Notes: generated by a model from the sequence alone, not told the origin. A DNA stretch of 64,000 nucleotides from Prochlorococcus sp. AG-363-N16 (GCA_003280135.1 QCFW01000001.1:1-64000), one strand, 5' to 3'; positions 51,171-60,667 are shown, numbered from the stretch's first letter. Numbers and translations are program-made.

Positions 51171-51255
51171 TTGCCCCAGTTACTGCAAGGATGCTAATGC
51201 CTATAAGCAAATACAAAAAATATTTTTGAATAACAGCTGCAAAGTCATTTTCCAT
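51142..51255 (-). CDS. Small membrane peptide (37 aa)
   Basis: Frame MENDFAAVIQKYFLYLLIGI then SILAVTGAIIFLIALIL, one long helix. Divergent from the next plus-strand frame (9-base gap). Confidence 0.45.
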   Translation of the reverse strand: MENDFAAVIQKYFLYLLIGISILAVTGAIIFLIALIL

Positions 51256-51264
51256 AAATTCATT

Positions 51265-51384
51265 ATGCCTAATAAAAAAGATATTGAAGTAATTCAATTT
51301 TTTAGAGATGGTGCATTCATTACTCTTCTCAAGGAGGAGTTAAGTAATCAACATCGTCTTTTTGATCAGGAGCCATACTCGTGA
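51265..51384 (+). CDS. Small hypothetical peptide (39 aa)
   Basis: Frame MPNKKDIEVIQFFRDGAFIT, ending HRLFDQEPYS. Polar. Weak evidence other than the open frame. Confidence 0.35.
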   Translation: MPNKKDIEVIQFFRDGAFITLLKEELSNQHRLFDQEPYS

Positions 51385-51453
51385 TGATTAGGTAATGAAT
51401 ATTTCCTATTTTCTAGGAATAATGCAAATATCTTTTAATCTTAATTATTTTGT

Positions 51454-51749
51454 ATAGCAAAAGGTTATTGGATAGTTACCACAACTACACCAATCCAGCT
51501 TTTAGAGAATATGTGGAAGCTTTTCAACCCTGGCTGGAATCTGTAGGTGGATCAATTATGGCTAAAGATATGGATTCAAAGACCGTTGAAGGCAAATCTG
51601 GAAAACTTGCAGTGAGGATTGAGTTCCCTTCAAAAGAGGATGCGATTGACTCTTATAACAGGGGTTATTATCAAGAAATTAGTAAATTGCGTTGGGCGAA
51701 TTCAACTGATACAAATATCATCATTATTGACGGTCAAGTGATTCCTTAA
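51454..51749 (+). pseudogene. DUF1330-like paralogue, frameshifted and without a start codon
   Basis: Reading ATA GCA AAA GGT TAT TGG gives IAKGYWIVTTT, matching MSKGYWVVTTT of the intact copy at 44182; then the frame must shift by one base to continue YTNPAFREYVEAFQPWLESV to the end. The ATG is replaced by ATA and one base is missing. The track shows only the second frame with a TTG start at 51450. Confidence 0.6.
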
Positions 51750-51888
51750 GGATCACCACCTTGGTTGTGGTGTTTGCTTCGGAGTGAGACTAGAAGCTTA
51801 GTTCTTTTGATTTTTGCTGTTATCGCTTTATTTAAAGTCGCATATTTTTAAAATTCTTCTATTATGTTCGAAATAAACTTTTCCTACA

Positions 51889-52203
51889 ATGCTTCGTAAA
51901 CAAGAAAAGAATGCGTTCCTTCGTTTAATATTTCTCTCTCTTGGATGGGGGATAGGCCTTGATCGCTTTTATGAAGGAGATAAAAAAGGTGGAATCCTCT
52001 CTCTTGTTGGATGGGGACTAGTACTTACTAGCTTTGGATACTTTAAATGCTCTGGTATTGAATATGTAGATGGAGTAAAAAACTATGCTGATTACAGTCC
52101 TAATCCTTTAATTCTTATTCCTACAATTTTGGGGATTTACGGATTCATTCTTATAATCCGAAAGGCGTTTAGACTTTCAAAGCAATTTGAAAATGCAGAG
52201 TAA
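51889..52203 (+). CDS. TM2-domain-like membrane protein
   Basis: The 104-aa protein has the TM2 pattern: FLRLIFLSLGWGIGLDRFYE, then GDKKGGILSLVGWGLVL, and another helix near the end (ILIPTILGIYGFILII). Function unknown. Confidence 0.7.
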   Translation: MLRKQEKNAFLRLIFLSLGWGIGLDRFYEGDKKGGILSLVGWGLVLTSFGYFKCSGIEYVDGVKNYADYSPNPLILIPTILGIYGFILIIRKAFRLSKQFENAE

Positions 52204-52258
52204 ATAGCAATCCTATAAGGATTAATAGGTTTTATTTTTTTCAATTAAACTTATTTTT

Positions 52259-53962
52259 TCACGAGGAACAGCTGTAGTGTGAAATCCCGCCGGCATTGAA
52301 GAATTTTTTAGGCTTAATGCGGTCGTATTTAATAGCCATTTGCGATGATTGTTCTTCATAGGGATTAGTTAATAATTCTTGTAACTCACTAATGAGACTG
52401 TAATTACCTTCTTCGGCTTTTTTGTAAGCTGGTGCAATCAGCCATTCTCTCCAGGTGTATTTAGGGTTAACTTTTTTCATCGATGAAGTTGTCTCTTTGA
52501 TGTTGCCGTATCTAGTAATTCTGCCTCGCCAATTTTGGATCCATTTATTCCATTGAACGTCAATCTCATTTGAGCTGGTCGAGTAAAAGCTTTCTTTTAA
52601 AGTTTTTAGTTCGCTTGGAATTTCGGATAACTTTCTGAAGAAGATTGTGTAGTCCACTTTTGAAATAAGCATGAGACTAAACAGCTCATTTACGAGCATT
52701 TCGTCGTAATTAATTAGACCAAGTTTCTTTGACCACATTGTCTCGATCTTCTGGCGCATAGTTTCTGAAAAACCTTCTCTAAGCTTATCCAGTCTTCCCA
52801 GTGCATCTTTGTTATCGGAGAGGAGAGGTCTGATAGCTGCCCAGAACATCTGATAATTTGCTTCGGCCGCAGCAGGTTGATTGAAGAATGAGAAATGGTC
52901 GCCTCCTCCTGTCCAGGGCTGAAATTTCGGATCGAATAGCTCGCAGAATCCAAAGGGCCCATAGTCGAGCGTAAAACCACCAGCAGCACAGTTATCACTG
53001 TTAAAGTTCCCTTGGCAGTATCCAACACGTATCCAATTAGCTACTAGAGAGGTGAGACGCTGTCTGAAAAGATTGGCTAACTCGACTACTTGATCAGCAA
53101 ATGCAAGACTCTGATTGATTTCTTGCGAGTAGTTTCGCTTGATTAGATGATTTACGATCATCTTTAACTCATTGAGCTCATGATGATTGGGGCTATTACG
53201 AAAGCGACGAGCAAAAAGCTCAATTTGGCCTACACGTAGAAACGAAGAGGCGACACGGGTTGTAATGGCTGTAGGTGTATCAACTAAGACGTCGGGGTCA
53301 ATACTCTCTGAGTCTTTTGAATACCAAGGTCTAAGGACTTTCTCTGATCTAGAAACATATAAAGTTAGTGATCGAGAGGTCGGGATACCTAGGGAATGCA
53401 TATATTCCTGTGCCAGAAATTCGCGAACACTAGAACGAAGAACTGCTCGCCCGTCAGCACCTCGGCAATATGGAGTTGGACCTCCGCCTTTCAATTGCAT
53501 TTCCCATCGTTTGCCATTGAGAATGCCTTCGAATATGGAAATTGCACGACCATCGCCGTAGCCGTTCCCAGTCCCAAATGGACACTGCTGTATATATTCT
53601 GTGCCGTAGATCGAAAGCGCATATCCTGTTGCCCAACCAATTGAACGCATTGGTTTTTTCGTTACCGTTATGTCGCCAGAAAATAAACGGAGGAATTGCT
53701 CATCAAGTGCAAGATCATGACTCAGACCGAGTTCATGAAATAAATTTTTGCTATGTGCAATATATTCTGGTGATGGAATGGCAGTGGGAGTAACAGGCAC
53801 ATAATGACCAGAGAATACTTGACGAGGGTTGTGATCTTTACCATCTTTGGTCGCCTGAGGATCTGCTAGGAGTGTGTCCATGAAGGAATAGTCAGCACGT
53901 TGTAAAAACTCAGCGAAAGTTCTTGTTTGTGACGATTCGTACGTGCTCGAGGGAGCCGGCAT
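52259..53962 (-). CDS. selO: SelO/YdiU pseudokinase (protein AMPylator)
   Basis: The 567-aa protein has the SelO core: GWATGYALSIYGTEYIQQ, MQLKGGGPTPYCRGADGR, VLRSSVREFLAQEYMHSLG and NSDNCAAGG..DYGPFGFC. SelO transfers AMP from ATP to proteins in redox control. It ends HYSCSS: the Cys occupies the position of selenocysteine in eukaryotic SelO. The DNA seems less AT-rich than its neighbours, which suggests transfer; not measured. Confidence 0.9.
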   Translation of the reverse strand: MPAPSSTYESSQTRTFAEFLQRADYSFMDTLLADPQATKDGKDHNPRQVFSGHYVPVTPTAIPSPEYIAHSKNLFHELGLSHDLALDEQFLRLFSGDITVTKKPMRSIGWATGYALSIYGTEYIQQCPFGTGNGYGDGRAISIFEGILNGKRWEMQLKGGGPTPYCRGADGRAVLRSSVREFLAQEYMHSLGIPTSRSLTLYVSRSEKVLRPWYSKDSESIDPDVLVDTPTAITTRVASSFLRVGQIELFARRFRNSPNHHELNELKMIVNHLIKRNYSQEINQSLAFADQVVELANLFRQRLTSLVANWIRVGYCQGNFNSDNCAAGGFTLDYGPFGFCELFDPKFQPWTGGGDHFSFFNQPAAAEANYQMFWAAIRPLLSDNKDALGRLDKLREGFSETMRQKIETMWSKKLGLINYDEMLVNELFSLMLISKVDYTIFFRKLSEIPSELKTLKESFYSTSSNEIDVQWNKWIQNWRGRITRYGNIKETTSSMKKVNPKYTWREWLIAPAYKKAEEGNYSLISELQELLTNPYEEQSSQMAIKYDRIKPKKFFNAGGISHYSCSS

Positions 53963-54188
53963 AGGTCAACCTTCTCTTATATATAAAATCTTAGACTGTA
54001 TGCACTTACTTCTTGAGGGTATTTTATCCTGACTTGACAAGATTAATTTTTAAAATACTTCCTTTTGTCTTTGTTCATTCAGTATGTTTATAAGTCATGT
54101 ATCTCCTATATGAAATTTCTCTTTTGGGATCTACTTATATTTAATGTTTAAAGTTATGTCTATGGAACATTAAAAGTCACTTAATAAT

Positions 54189-54527
54189 TTACTTCTTAGA
54201 AATTTTAAAGCCAGAGCCACAAACACTTGGGTGTGCTCCTTCAGGAGTGCTAATTAAAAAACCCCCACCACTCATGTCACCAAAATAATCAAGCTTTAAA
54301 CCTTTCAATACTTCAAATTGATCTAATGGAGCAAAGAGAGTTATTCCATCAGTTCTAGCAATAGGCACTCCGTTATGTTGACCAGCCCTTAAACGAATAT
54401 ATAACCAACCTTCGTCAAAATTGTCTGGCAGTAAATCAATATGCATTTTCCCAGGAGCTCCTCCAAAAGCAGATTGTCTAATTAATTCAGCAGTAGCAGA
54501 TTTGGAGATATTTAGGTTGCAAGCCAT
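54189..54527 (-). CDS. HesB/IscA-like iron-sulfur carrier family protein
   Basis: The 112-aa protein begins MACNLNISKSATAELIRQSA, has GGAPGKMHIDLLPDNFDEGW and LDYFGDMSGGGFLISTPEG, a layout like the HesB/IscA A-type carriers. The usual three Cys are partly altered: a first Cys near the N-terminus and one in PSVCGSGF near the end, so the metal site may be different. Confidence 0.65.
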   Translation of the reverse strand: MACNLNISKSATAELIRQSAFGGAPGKMHIDLLPDNFDEGWLYIRLRAGQHNGVPIARTDGITLFAPLDQFEVLKGLKLDYFGDMSGGGFLISTPEGAHPSVCGSGFKISKK

Positions 54528-55043
54528 AATTCTTGGTCTTGGAATAGATTTTGAGTTTAAAACAATAGACTTTTATTGCCAGGAATAGAGTTCTGTTTTT
54601 CATTTTTTTGAGACTAAGGGCTGAGAAATGAGTAAATGAATCAGAATTATGAAAAGAACCAATTCTTTTTCGGAATTTAGAATTAAAAGCCAAAAGCTTT
54701 TAGCAACTTAGTTGCATTATTTTTTGAAGAATTTACGGACCATCTATCCCAGGCAAATGGAAGACCAAATAAATAAGATTAAACTGAATGAACCCACAGC
54801 AAGATTTGCTGCTTCTATTGTTGGCAGCTGATGTAACCATGATTCTCAATAGAATTAAAAGTATGTCAGTCTTTCAGCTAAAAAATTTCAGCATTATGTA
54901 AAAGTATAAAGAATTCGCTTAAGAAAAAAAATCATTAGTTGTCGGAAATGGCTGATTAGCAAAAGGGACCCAAAGGTTGTTTTCTTGAAGCCAATAGGAA
55001 AGCCCTACTTTCTTGATTTAAAGTTTAGGTGCAATATAAAAAA
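54528..55043. other. Spacer with a possible 24-aa peptide
   Basis: A frame at 54757-54831 encodes MEDQINKIKLNEPTARFAAS. Otherwise no coding signal. Confidence 0.4.
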
Positions 55044-55187
55044 ATGATTCCAGAAATTTTCCAATTAACTGAACAAGGGAGAGAGTTATCCCCTTGGGGA
55101 CCAGTTATTGGAATGATTATCCTTTTTTTAGGAATGAACATGAGAATTGAGTTTCATGTTCAGAAAGAAGAGAAAGAAGAAGAATGA
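55044..55187 (+). CDS. Small membrane-anchored peptide (47 aa)
   Basis: Frame MIPEIFQLTEQGRELSPWGP then helix VIGMIILFLGMN, ending in Lys/Glu-rich residues. Below the track limit. Confidence 0.5.
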   Translation: MIPEIFQLTEQGRELSPWGPVIGMIILFLGMNMRIEFHVQKEEKEEE

Positions 55188-55272
55188 TTCTCTTATTGCT
55201 GTAGTGAGGCTAAAATGTGGAATCTGTAATCGCTTTACTTGGCCTGATCTCAAATTTTAGGAAAGGTAGGAT

Positions 55273-55443
55273 ATGACAGGGCTTTTATTATTACTGTTTT
55301 CTTTTTTAGCATTGCAGTTATACATATTTTCTAGTGTAATTAGGAACAAAAATAATGAGCCATTAATTTTTAATCAAAATCAAAAATTTTATATTCATCA
55401 ATGGGCATTAAAGAAATTTGGTAAGATTCACACAAGAAAGTAA
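55273..55443 (+). CDS. Small membrane protein (56 aa)
   Basis: Frame MTGLLLLLFSFLALQLYIFS then a basic polar tail (NQNQKFYIHQWALKKFGKIH). One N-terminal helix. Confidence 0.5.
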   Translation: MTGLLLLLFSFLALQLYIFSSVIRNKNNEPLIFNQNQKFYIHQWALKKFGKIHTRK

Positions 55444-55526
55444 TAGCTAGAGTTATAAGAAGTTAATTCAATTTGGTTTTATGAGTGCAAGAAATGAATT
55501 TAGCGATCTTTGACTGAGATATACGA

Positions 55527-55847
55527 TTAATATTTATTATATGAATTGTCCTTTGGTGGAATAAGAATGAGTAGTTCGTTATGGATTTTTTCACAACAAG
55601 TTCCTTTCTTTAAGGGCTCATCACTTCTTACTTCAATAGAGCATTCGTTAAGGCTTCTATTACTCCATGAAATTAATACGTTTACTTTTGACTTGTAATT
55701 TTTATTGTTGATTTTCTCTTCTGCAAAAATTTGCGCATGATTACTGAATTCTTGTGAAATATTCAAGCCAACTTCTTCAAGAATGCTTTGAAAGCTGCTG
55801 ATTAAGCAATCATTTTTAAGTTCGCTTAGATACTGGAAGTAAGCCAT
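55527..55847 (-). CDS. Hypothetical protein
   Basis: The 106-aa protein MAYFQYLSELKNDCLISSFQ includes SKVNVLISWSNRSLNECSIE and KKGTCCEKIH. It looks cytosolic with several Cys. A lineage-specific family; function unknown. Confidence 0.55.
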   Translation of the reverse strand: MAYFQYLSELKNDCLISSFQSILEEVGLNISQEFSNHAQIFAEEKINNKNYKSKVNVLISWSNRSLNECSIEVRSDEPLKKGTCCEKIHNELLILIPPKDNSYNKY

Positions 55848-56007
55848 TCAACAATGAAAGAGGTGGGCTTTGTACCCATCTATGTGTATGCATCATAACA
55901 ATTGGTATCATTTTTTTGTCGCATTACAACGCGTCTTAATACTCTTTTAATTGTTGGCGAAAGGCCTGTTTCTTATCTATCGTTTGCATAAGCAATCTTC
56001 CTCGGCA

Positions 56008-56592
56008 ATGTTGGACGTATTAATTGTCGAAGATGATCCTATCCTCTTGGATTTTTTAACTCAAGAGGTTTCTAATCATATCAATGTTCCTGAGAGAAGA
56101 GTAAGGAATGCATCTTCTCTTAAGAGAGCTCGATATTTAATTTCTCAGAAAATACCTGATTGGCTTTTGCTAGATCTTCACCTTCCAGATGGTTCAGGTG
56201 TTGAATTAGCCGAGGAGTTTGCTCGAGATAATTTAAAAGCAAAAATAATAATACTTACAGCTCAAGCTGATCAATTTGCTGTGCCTGCAGTCCTATTGAA
56301 AAATGTCCATGCATTACTTAATAAGGCAGATGGCTTGGCTCCTTTGCGGGAAGCAATTTGGGATGTTTGTAGGACCTTGGATAGGGATCTTCCTGACTTA
56401 AATGCTCTTACTCCAAGACAATTAGAGTTTTTAAGACTTATTGGAGAAGGTTTAGATACTGCCCAAATTTCAAAGCAATTGAATATTAGTTTCTCTACAG
56501 CTCAGACACATAGGCGGCAAATTACACGAAAATTAGGAATTAAAGGTTCTGCCTTGGTAAATCTTTCAAGGAACCTACCTAAGGTTTCATAA
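56008..56592 (+). CDS. NarL/FixJ-type two-component response regulator
   Basis: I start at MLDVLIVEDDPILLDFLTQE (194 aa). The receiver domain has the acidic pair EDD, phospho-Asp56 in WLLLDLHLPDGSG, and the conserved Thr/Lys later (ILTAQADQ, LLNKADGL). A C-terminal LuxR-type HTH follows (LTPRQLEFLRLIGEGLDTAQ, STAQTHRRQITRKLGI). It sits 1 base before the histidine kinase gene and should be its partner. Confidence 0.9.
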   Translation: MLDVLIVEDDPILLDFLTQEVSNHINVPERRVRNASSLKRARYLISQKIPDWLLLDLHLPDGSGVELAEEFARDNLKAKIIILTAQADQFAVPAVLLKNVHALLNKADGLAPLREAIWDVCRTLDRDLPDLNALTPRQLEFLRLIGEGLDTAQISKQLNISFSTAQTHRRQITRKLGIKGSALVNLSRNLPKVS

Positions 56593-56593
56593 A

Positions 56594-58108
56594 ATGCTGA
56601 TGAATTATAAATTGAAAAAATTTGTTGATTTCATTTCTATTAATTTAGTTGCAATATCGGCATATTTTTTACTTGCATTATTGGCTAAAGAAGCTTTTGC
56701 TTGGCAATCGACAGCTATAACCTTATGGCCAGCATCTGGATTAGCTAATGCATTATTGATATCTCATGGTTGGATAGCTCTGCCTGGTTTAGCAATTGGC
56801 AATTTTCTTGGAACAGCTTTTGATCCCAATGTAGGTTTTTCTTTTCAACCATTTATGATCCCGGTGGCTATTGCAGCTTCAGCCCAAGCAGGGTTTGTTC
56901 GATGGATGCTAATCCGTAAGAATCTTTTAGATGACCCTTTAACGCGAATTTCTAGACTAATAACCTTTCTCTTAATTATTGGGCCTTTAGGGAATTGGCC
57001 AGCAGCAGCAACATTTTTGTTCTATCGAGTTGCTAATGCAGGGAAGTTGAGCGTAACTAATTTCGAATTACTTGATTCAAGTTACGTTAATGGCGCGTTC
57101 TTCTGGTGGCTTGGAGACTCAATTGGCTCCTTGCTGTTAGTACCTTTGCTTTTTGTGCTATTGCCATTCAAAAGACCCATATGGCTAGAGCGACGAACTT
57201 ATCTACTTAGACCACTTTTAGCAATGATTGTATTGCTGATTACGGGGTCATTCATAGAAAGAATCCTATTAGAGCGCATTAATATGACACCTCAGATGTT
57301 AGAGCCCATTCAAGACTTAAGACTTTTATCTACCTTTGCTTGGATTATTGTTGCTCTTGGTGTTTTGGGATTGATTTTACAAATCTCTGGCAAATATCTA
57401 GAGCAAGAAAAACTTTTGACTCGCTCTCGATTAGCGGGAGATGCAGCAGGAGCAGTGATCCATGAAATTGGACAGCCATTAATTCGATTAAGATTAAGGC
57501 TTGAAAATATTGTTAAATGGCATAAAAAAAACTCAAATATTGAAAATAAAGATTTTCCCTTTAATAAAGAAATAACGAATGAGGCAGAAAAAAGTCTTAA
57601 AGAATTAAATGCTGTAGTAGTTAATACTAGATCAATTCAAGACCTAACATTGGCTGGAATCCGCGATACTAATGCGGCTGATTTAGCAGATGCGGTTGCA
57701 ATGGCATCTGCTCAACTTCGATCAGATTTTGATCGACTTGATCAAGATCTTTCGGTCTTAATCAAAAAAGAATTACCTAAAGTTAGTTCTGGGCAAATCC
57801 AGTTACAGGCAGCTATAAGGAATTTACTTTCTAATGCGAGTAAAGCTGCAGGAGATCATGGAGTTATTCGAGTAAATGCTGGATTTAAATTGGGTTATGT
57901 TGTGTGCGAGATAGAAGATACTGGATCAGGGTTTGACCCTTTATCCATGCCTGATGGTAAGAAAAGGTTTAAGTCTCATACAAAAGGAATGGGGCTAGGG
58001 CTAATGATTGTTCGTCGAGTTGTAGATGATAACGGTGGAAAGATTAAGTTTGAGAATTCAGAAGAACTTGGTGGTGCAAAAGTAGGTCTATGGCTTAAGA
58101 CAAGCTAG
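56594..58108 (+). CDS. MASE1-domain sensor histidine kinase
   Basis: The 504-aa protein has an N-terminal membrane sensor of about eight helices with the MASE1-like WPASGLANALLISHGWIALP and GNFLGTAFDP. A dimerisation/His box follows near residue 290 (AVIHEIGQPLIRLRLRL), then the ATPase N-box (AIRNLLSNASKAAGDHG) and G-boxes (EDTGSGFDP, GMGLGLMIVRRVV). MASE1 sensors respond to unknown cues. It forms an operon with the NarL-type regulator. Confidence 0.88.
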   Translation: MLMNYKLKKFVDFISINLVAISAYFLLALLAKEAFAWQSTAITLWPASGLANALLISHGWIALPGLAIGNFLGTAFDPNVGFSFQPFMIPVAIAASAQAGFVRWMLIRKNLLDDPLTRISRLITFLLIIGPLGNWPAAATFLFYRVANAGKLSVTNFELLDSSYVNGAFFWWLGDSIGSLLLVPLLFVLLPFKRPIWLERRTYLLRPLLAMIVLLITGSFIERILLERINMTPQMLEPIQDLRLLSTFAWIIVALGVLGLILQISGKYLEQEKLLTRSRLAGDAAGAVIHEIGQPLIRLRLRLENIVKWHKKNSNIENKDFPFNKEITNEAEKSLKELNAVVVNTRSIQDLTLAGIRDTNAADLADAVAMASAQLRSDFDRLDQDLSVLIKKELPKVSSGQIQLQAAIRNLLSNASKAAGDHGVIRVNAGFKLGYVVCEIEDTGSGFDPLSMPDGKKRFKSHTKGMGLGLMIVRRVVDDNGGKIKFENSEELGGAKVGLWLKTS

Positions 58109-58131
58109 GATGATATCCCTTTGTAACTTAA

Positions 58132-58335
58132 ATATTCTTCAAATACTATGATTTAGGAGTTCGTAAACAACGACAAGAAGAACTCGACAATCTTGAGGAT
58201 TCTCGAAAGAGACTTGAAAAAGCTTACCAGTCTCGCATCAAGCACATTGATGAAAGAGAGAATGAACTTCAAGAAGAGCTCAAAGCTCTTTCTCTTGCCG
58301 AAGACACTAAACTAACTCTCTGTGAAAAAAATTGA
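58132..58335 (+). pseudogene. Start-less coiled-coil frame
   Basis: An open frame of 67 codons reads YYDLGVRKQRQEELDNLEDS, RKRLEKAYQSRIKHIDEREN and ELQEELKALSL before TGA. It is a strong coiled coil, but has no ATG/GTG/TTG near the beginning (ATA TTC TTC AAA follows the previous stop). Either the start was lost or the gene uses a non-standard initiator. Confidence 0.45.
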
Positions 58336-58355
58336 GAAAAGCAATATTAAATAAT

Positions 58356-58392
58356 AGTGACCTTTCAGGACCTGGGTTCTGAAAATGTCACT
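58356..58392 (+). terminator. Long hairpin downstream of the coiled-coil frame
   Basis: AGTGAC+TTTCAG pairs with CTGAAA+GTCACT, interrupted by a small bulge, and is followed by TTTAG. A second weaker GGCC/GGCC pairing lies at 58400-58425 before CTCTTTCTT. Could end transcription or be a small RNA fold. Confidence 0.5.
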
Positions 58393-58439
58393 TTAGATCT
58401 AAGGAAAGGGCCCTAACAGGCCTCTTTCTTATGGCACTT

Positions 58440-58706
58440 TTACTTGCTATAGGTCAACTTCAAAATAAGTATGGTCATATTCAAAACAAAGGTAATTATA
58501 TTTGCAATTAAAACTGGAAGAGCATTTACTTGAATCGCATAGACGATCCAGAAGAAAAGCCCAGTAATAAACATCATGAGCATTATTATCGAAACATCTT
58601 CTGCCTTCTTGGTTCTCCAGATCTTTATAACTTGAGGCAAAAAGGCAATTGTGGTCAAGGCAGCCGCTACAAAACCAAAATCGTCAGGGTTAAAAAATTG
58701 GAACAT
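58440..58706 (-). CDS. SemiSWEET/PQ-loop sugar transporter
   Basis: The 88-aa protein has three membrane helices and the PQ motif TTIAFLPQVIKIWRTKKAED, the pattern of SemiSWEET. SemiSWEETs dimerise to move small sugars by facilitated transport. Size is standard for the family. Confidence 0.85.
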   Translation of the reverse strand: MFQFFNPDDFGFVAAALTTIAFLPQVIKIWRTKKAEDVSIIMLMMFITGLFFWIVYAIQVNALPVLIANIITFVLNMTILILKLTYSK

Positions 58707-58990
58707 TTGTTTTTTCTAATAACGATTTAAAGTGACTAAGAAAGTTGCCGCAAAAAAATCTAAGCCTGGGCTTTAGAAGATTCCTGAAAAAGTAGCGATT
58801 AGGTGTCGCAGTTTTTGAACAATCTTTTTTTCAAGCATTATCCAAGAAAAACTCAATTTTTGATTGAAAACATTACACTAAAAAAGCGTTTCGCTTCCTT
58901 TTTTGATAGCCGTCTATTATCTACTTTAGTTTGAGTATGATTGAAATATATGCTTTTATGCTTTGTAGAAAATTAACATAAGAATTTTTT

Positions 58991-59629
58991 ATGTGCGGAA
59001 GATATGAGCTGAAAAATAAATTTGAAGAACTTCCACTTCTATTAAAGAAAGATTTACCAAGAGGGTTTGCACAGAAGTATGTAGGACAAAAATTAATTAG
59101 GCCGACTGATCCTGTAATAGTACTAAAAAATGAAGGTAAAATATCTACTTCAATAATGCTTTGGGGATTTATCTCTGAATGGTCTAAAGATCCTTTTGCT
59201 AGAGAAAGCTTAAGACCATTCAATGCTAGAGCTGAAACAATAGGAGAGAAGAAATTATTTCAAGGTAGTTGGAGACACAAGCGATGTTTAATGCCAGCAA
59301 GTGGTTTTTTTGAAAAGGGTTTTCGCATTAGTCGAAAAGATGAAAAACCTTTTTGGTTGGGAGGTGTCTGGAATAGATGGATGTCTACAGAAGGAAGTGA
59401 GCTTGACAGTTGTTGTGTCTTAACTACTGAACCAAATGACTTGCTCAAACCATTACATAATCGAATGCCAGTAATTATTCCAAATGGATTTGAGGAAGAG
59501 TGGATAGCTTCAGTTAAAGATCAATCTGAATTAAAGGCGCTTGAACCAATCTTGAATGGTTGGTGTCCAGATGAATGGAAAAAAGAAAAAATTAATAGTC
59601 CATCAATCTCTCAAATGAGCCTGTTTTAG
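58991..59629 (+). CDS. SRAP-domain (YedK/HMCES-like) DNA-damage protein
   Basis: The 212-aa protein starts MCGRYELK, with Cys2 as catalytic nucleophile. NARAETIGEKKLFQ and LHNRMPVIIP carry the other active-site residues, and RCLMPASGFFE the substrate loop. SRAP proteins crosslink covalently to abasic sites in ssDNA. Despite the SOS-associated name, I see no LexA-like site right before it. Confidence 0.92.
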   Translation: MCGRYELKNKFEELPLLLKKDLPRGFAQKYVGQKLIRPTDPVIVLKNEGKISTSIMLWGFISEWSKDPFARESLRPFNARAETIGEKKLFQGSWRHKRCLMPASGFFEKGFRISRKDEKPFWLGGVWNRWMSTEGSELDSCCVLTTEPNDLLKPLHNRMPVIIPNGFEEEWIASVKDQSELKALEPILNGWCPDEWKKEKINSPSISQMSLF

Positions 59630-59752
59630 TGCTGAATGAGGCTAATCTGTTGCCAACTTGGACAACCTCTTAAGTGATTTACATGTGGATGAGAACACTT
59701 TGCTCTCCAAATAGTTTGAAATTAAATAGGTTCAAATACCATATTTACTACT

Positions 59753-59998
59753 TTGCAAGACATTAATCATCTACTTATAGACTTGATAAAACAAGATCCT
59801 ATAGGTCAAACGAAAAGTTTCATATGGCTTGCTACTCCAATAGGTATAGCAGCTTTATGCAAAACAAATGACTTAAGTATTAAGCCTCCATTTGAAGAAG
59901 CTGTTAAGGAAGGTGTGGAGGTTTCTGTTGATCTAAGTCGAGAACAAAAAGAATTTCATCAAACTGAACAGGGTTTAGTCTTGCTTTTTTATTCATGA
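59753..59998 (+). CDS. Hypothetical protein (81 aa)
   Basis: The TTG-initiated frame reads MQDINHLLIDLIKQDPIGQT and continues SFIWLATPIGIAALCKTNDL. No domain recognised. An upstream ATG is not available in frame. Confidence 0.5.
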   Translation: MQDINHLLIDLIKQDPIGQTKSFIWLATPIGIAALCKTNDLSIKPPFEEAVKEGVEVSVDLSREQKEFHQTEQGLVLLFYS

Positions 59999-60077
59999 AA
60001 ACTCTGGCATATGATGCTTTGTGATTCCTTTTGGGATTAGTTGCAAAAATGGTGAGTGAAGATTTCTTAAAAGTTTT

Positions 60078-60497
60078 TTATTTGTTGTTGCTTATATCGT
60101 TTGCTTTGAAGAGATTTAGAGGAAAAGGGCCAAAAGTATCTGCATCCTTTCTTTCATCGTTATATTGACAGCCCAAAAGTACTCCTTCTCCTAAACCATA
60201 TTCAATCCGAATATGAACAGACCCTGTTTTTTGATTAGCTTTTAGAAAAACAGGACCATCTGCTTGTGTTTCTTTGTCTATTTTCATTGCCGACCAATTA
60301 AAGAATTTTTCTAATTCTCTTAAAACATCAATTGCTTGACTCGAGGATGACGCCATTATTCCAACAGTAAACCAATCAGCATCAGTAATATAAGAATCAA
60401 GCTGGTTCAACAGTTTTTGCTTTTGCTCTTTATTAAGTACTGGAGCTGATCTAATTTTGGTTAGATCAGCTAGAGAACTGATTGTCGAATCATTCAT
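60078..60497 (-). CDS. DUF1824 protein
   Basis: The 139-aa protein has ADWFTVGIMASSSSQAIDVL, FNWSAMKIDKETQADGPVFL and GSVHIRIEYGLGEGVLLGCQ, the order of DUF1824, a cyanobacterial family. Function unknown. Confidence 0.82.
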   Translation of the reverse strand: MNDSTISSLADLTKIRSAPVLNKEQKQKLLNQLDSYITDADWFTVGIMASSSSQAIDVLRELEKFFNWSAMKIDKETQADGPVFLKANQKTGSVHIRIEYGLGEGVLLGCQYNDERKDADTFGPFPLNLFKANDISNNK

Positions 60498-60526
60498 TTG
60501 CTTAATTAGAAGAGATAACTAAAATT

Positions 60527-60667
60527 TCAGCTAGCCTTGAGCTCTTTAACTGAGTTTTCTAGTTTTCTTTTGCAGGTAGTGCAAATAAGTAACCCTTTTT
60601 TGTTCCAATAGGTATTCAGTTGAACTTTTTTGCAAAGTTGACATTGAATTTTTTTGATTGATCCCAT
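60527..60667 (-). CDS. Small zinc-ribbon protein (46 aa)
   Basis: Frame MGSIKKIQCQLCKKVQLNTY then GLLICTTCKRKLENS: two CxxC pairs 23 residues apart, a zinc-ribbon. Below the track limit. May bind nucleic acid or protein. Confidence 0.6.
   Translation of the reverse strand: MGSIKKIQCQLCKKVQLNTYWNKKGLLICTTCKRKLENSVKELKAS

Noticed and set aside
53187-53793. Several plus-strand ORFs opposite selO
   Set aside because: Long antisense frames arise from the codon composition of selO; none has a recognisable domain.
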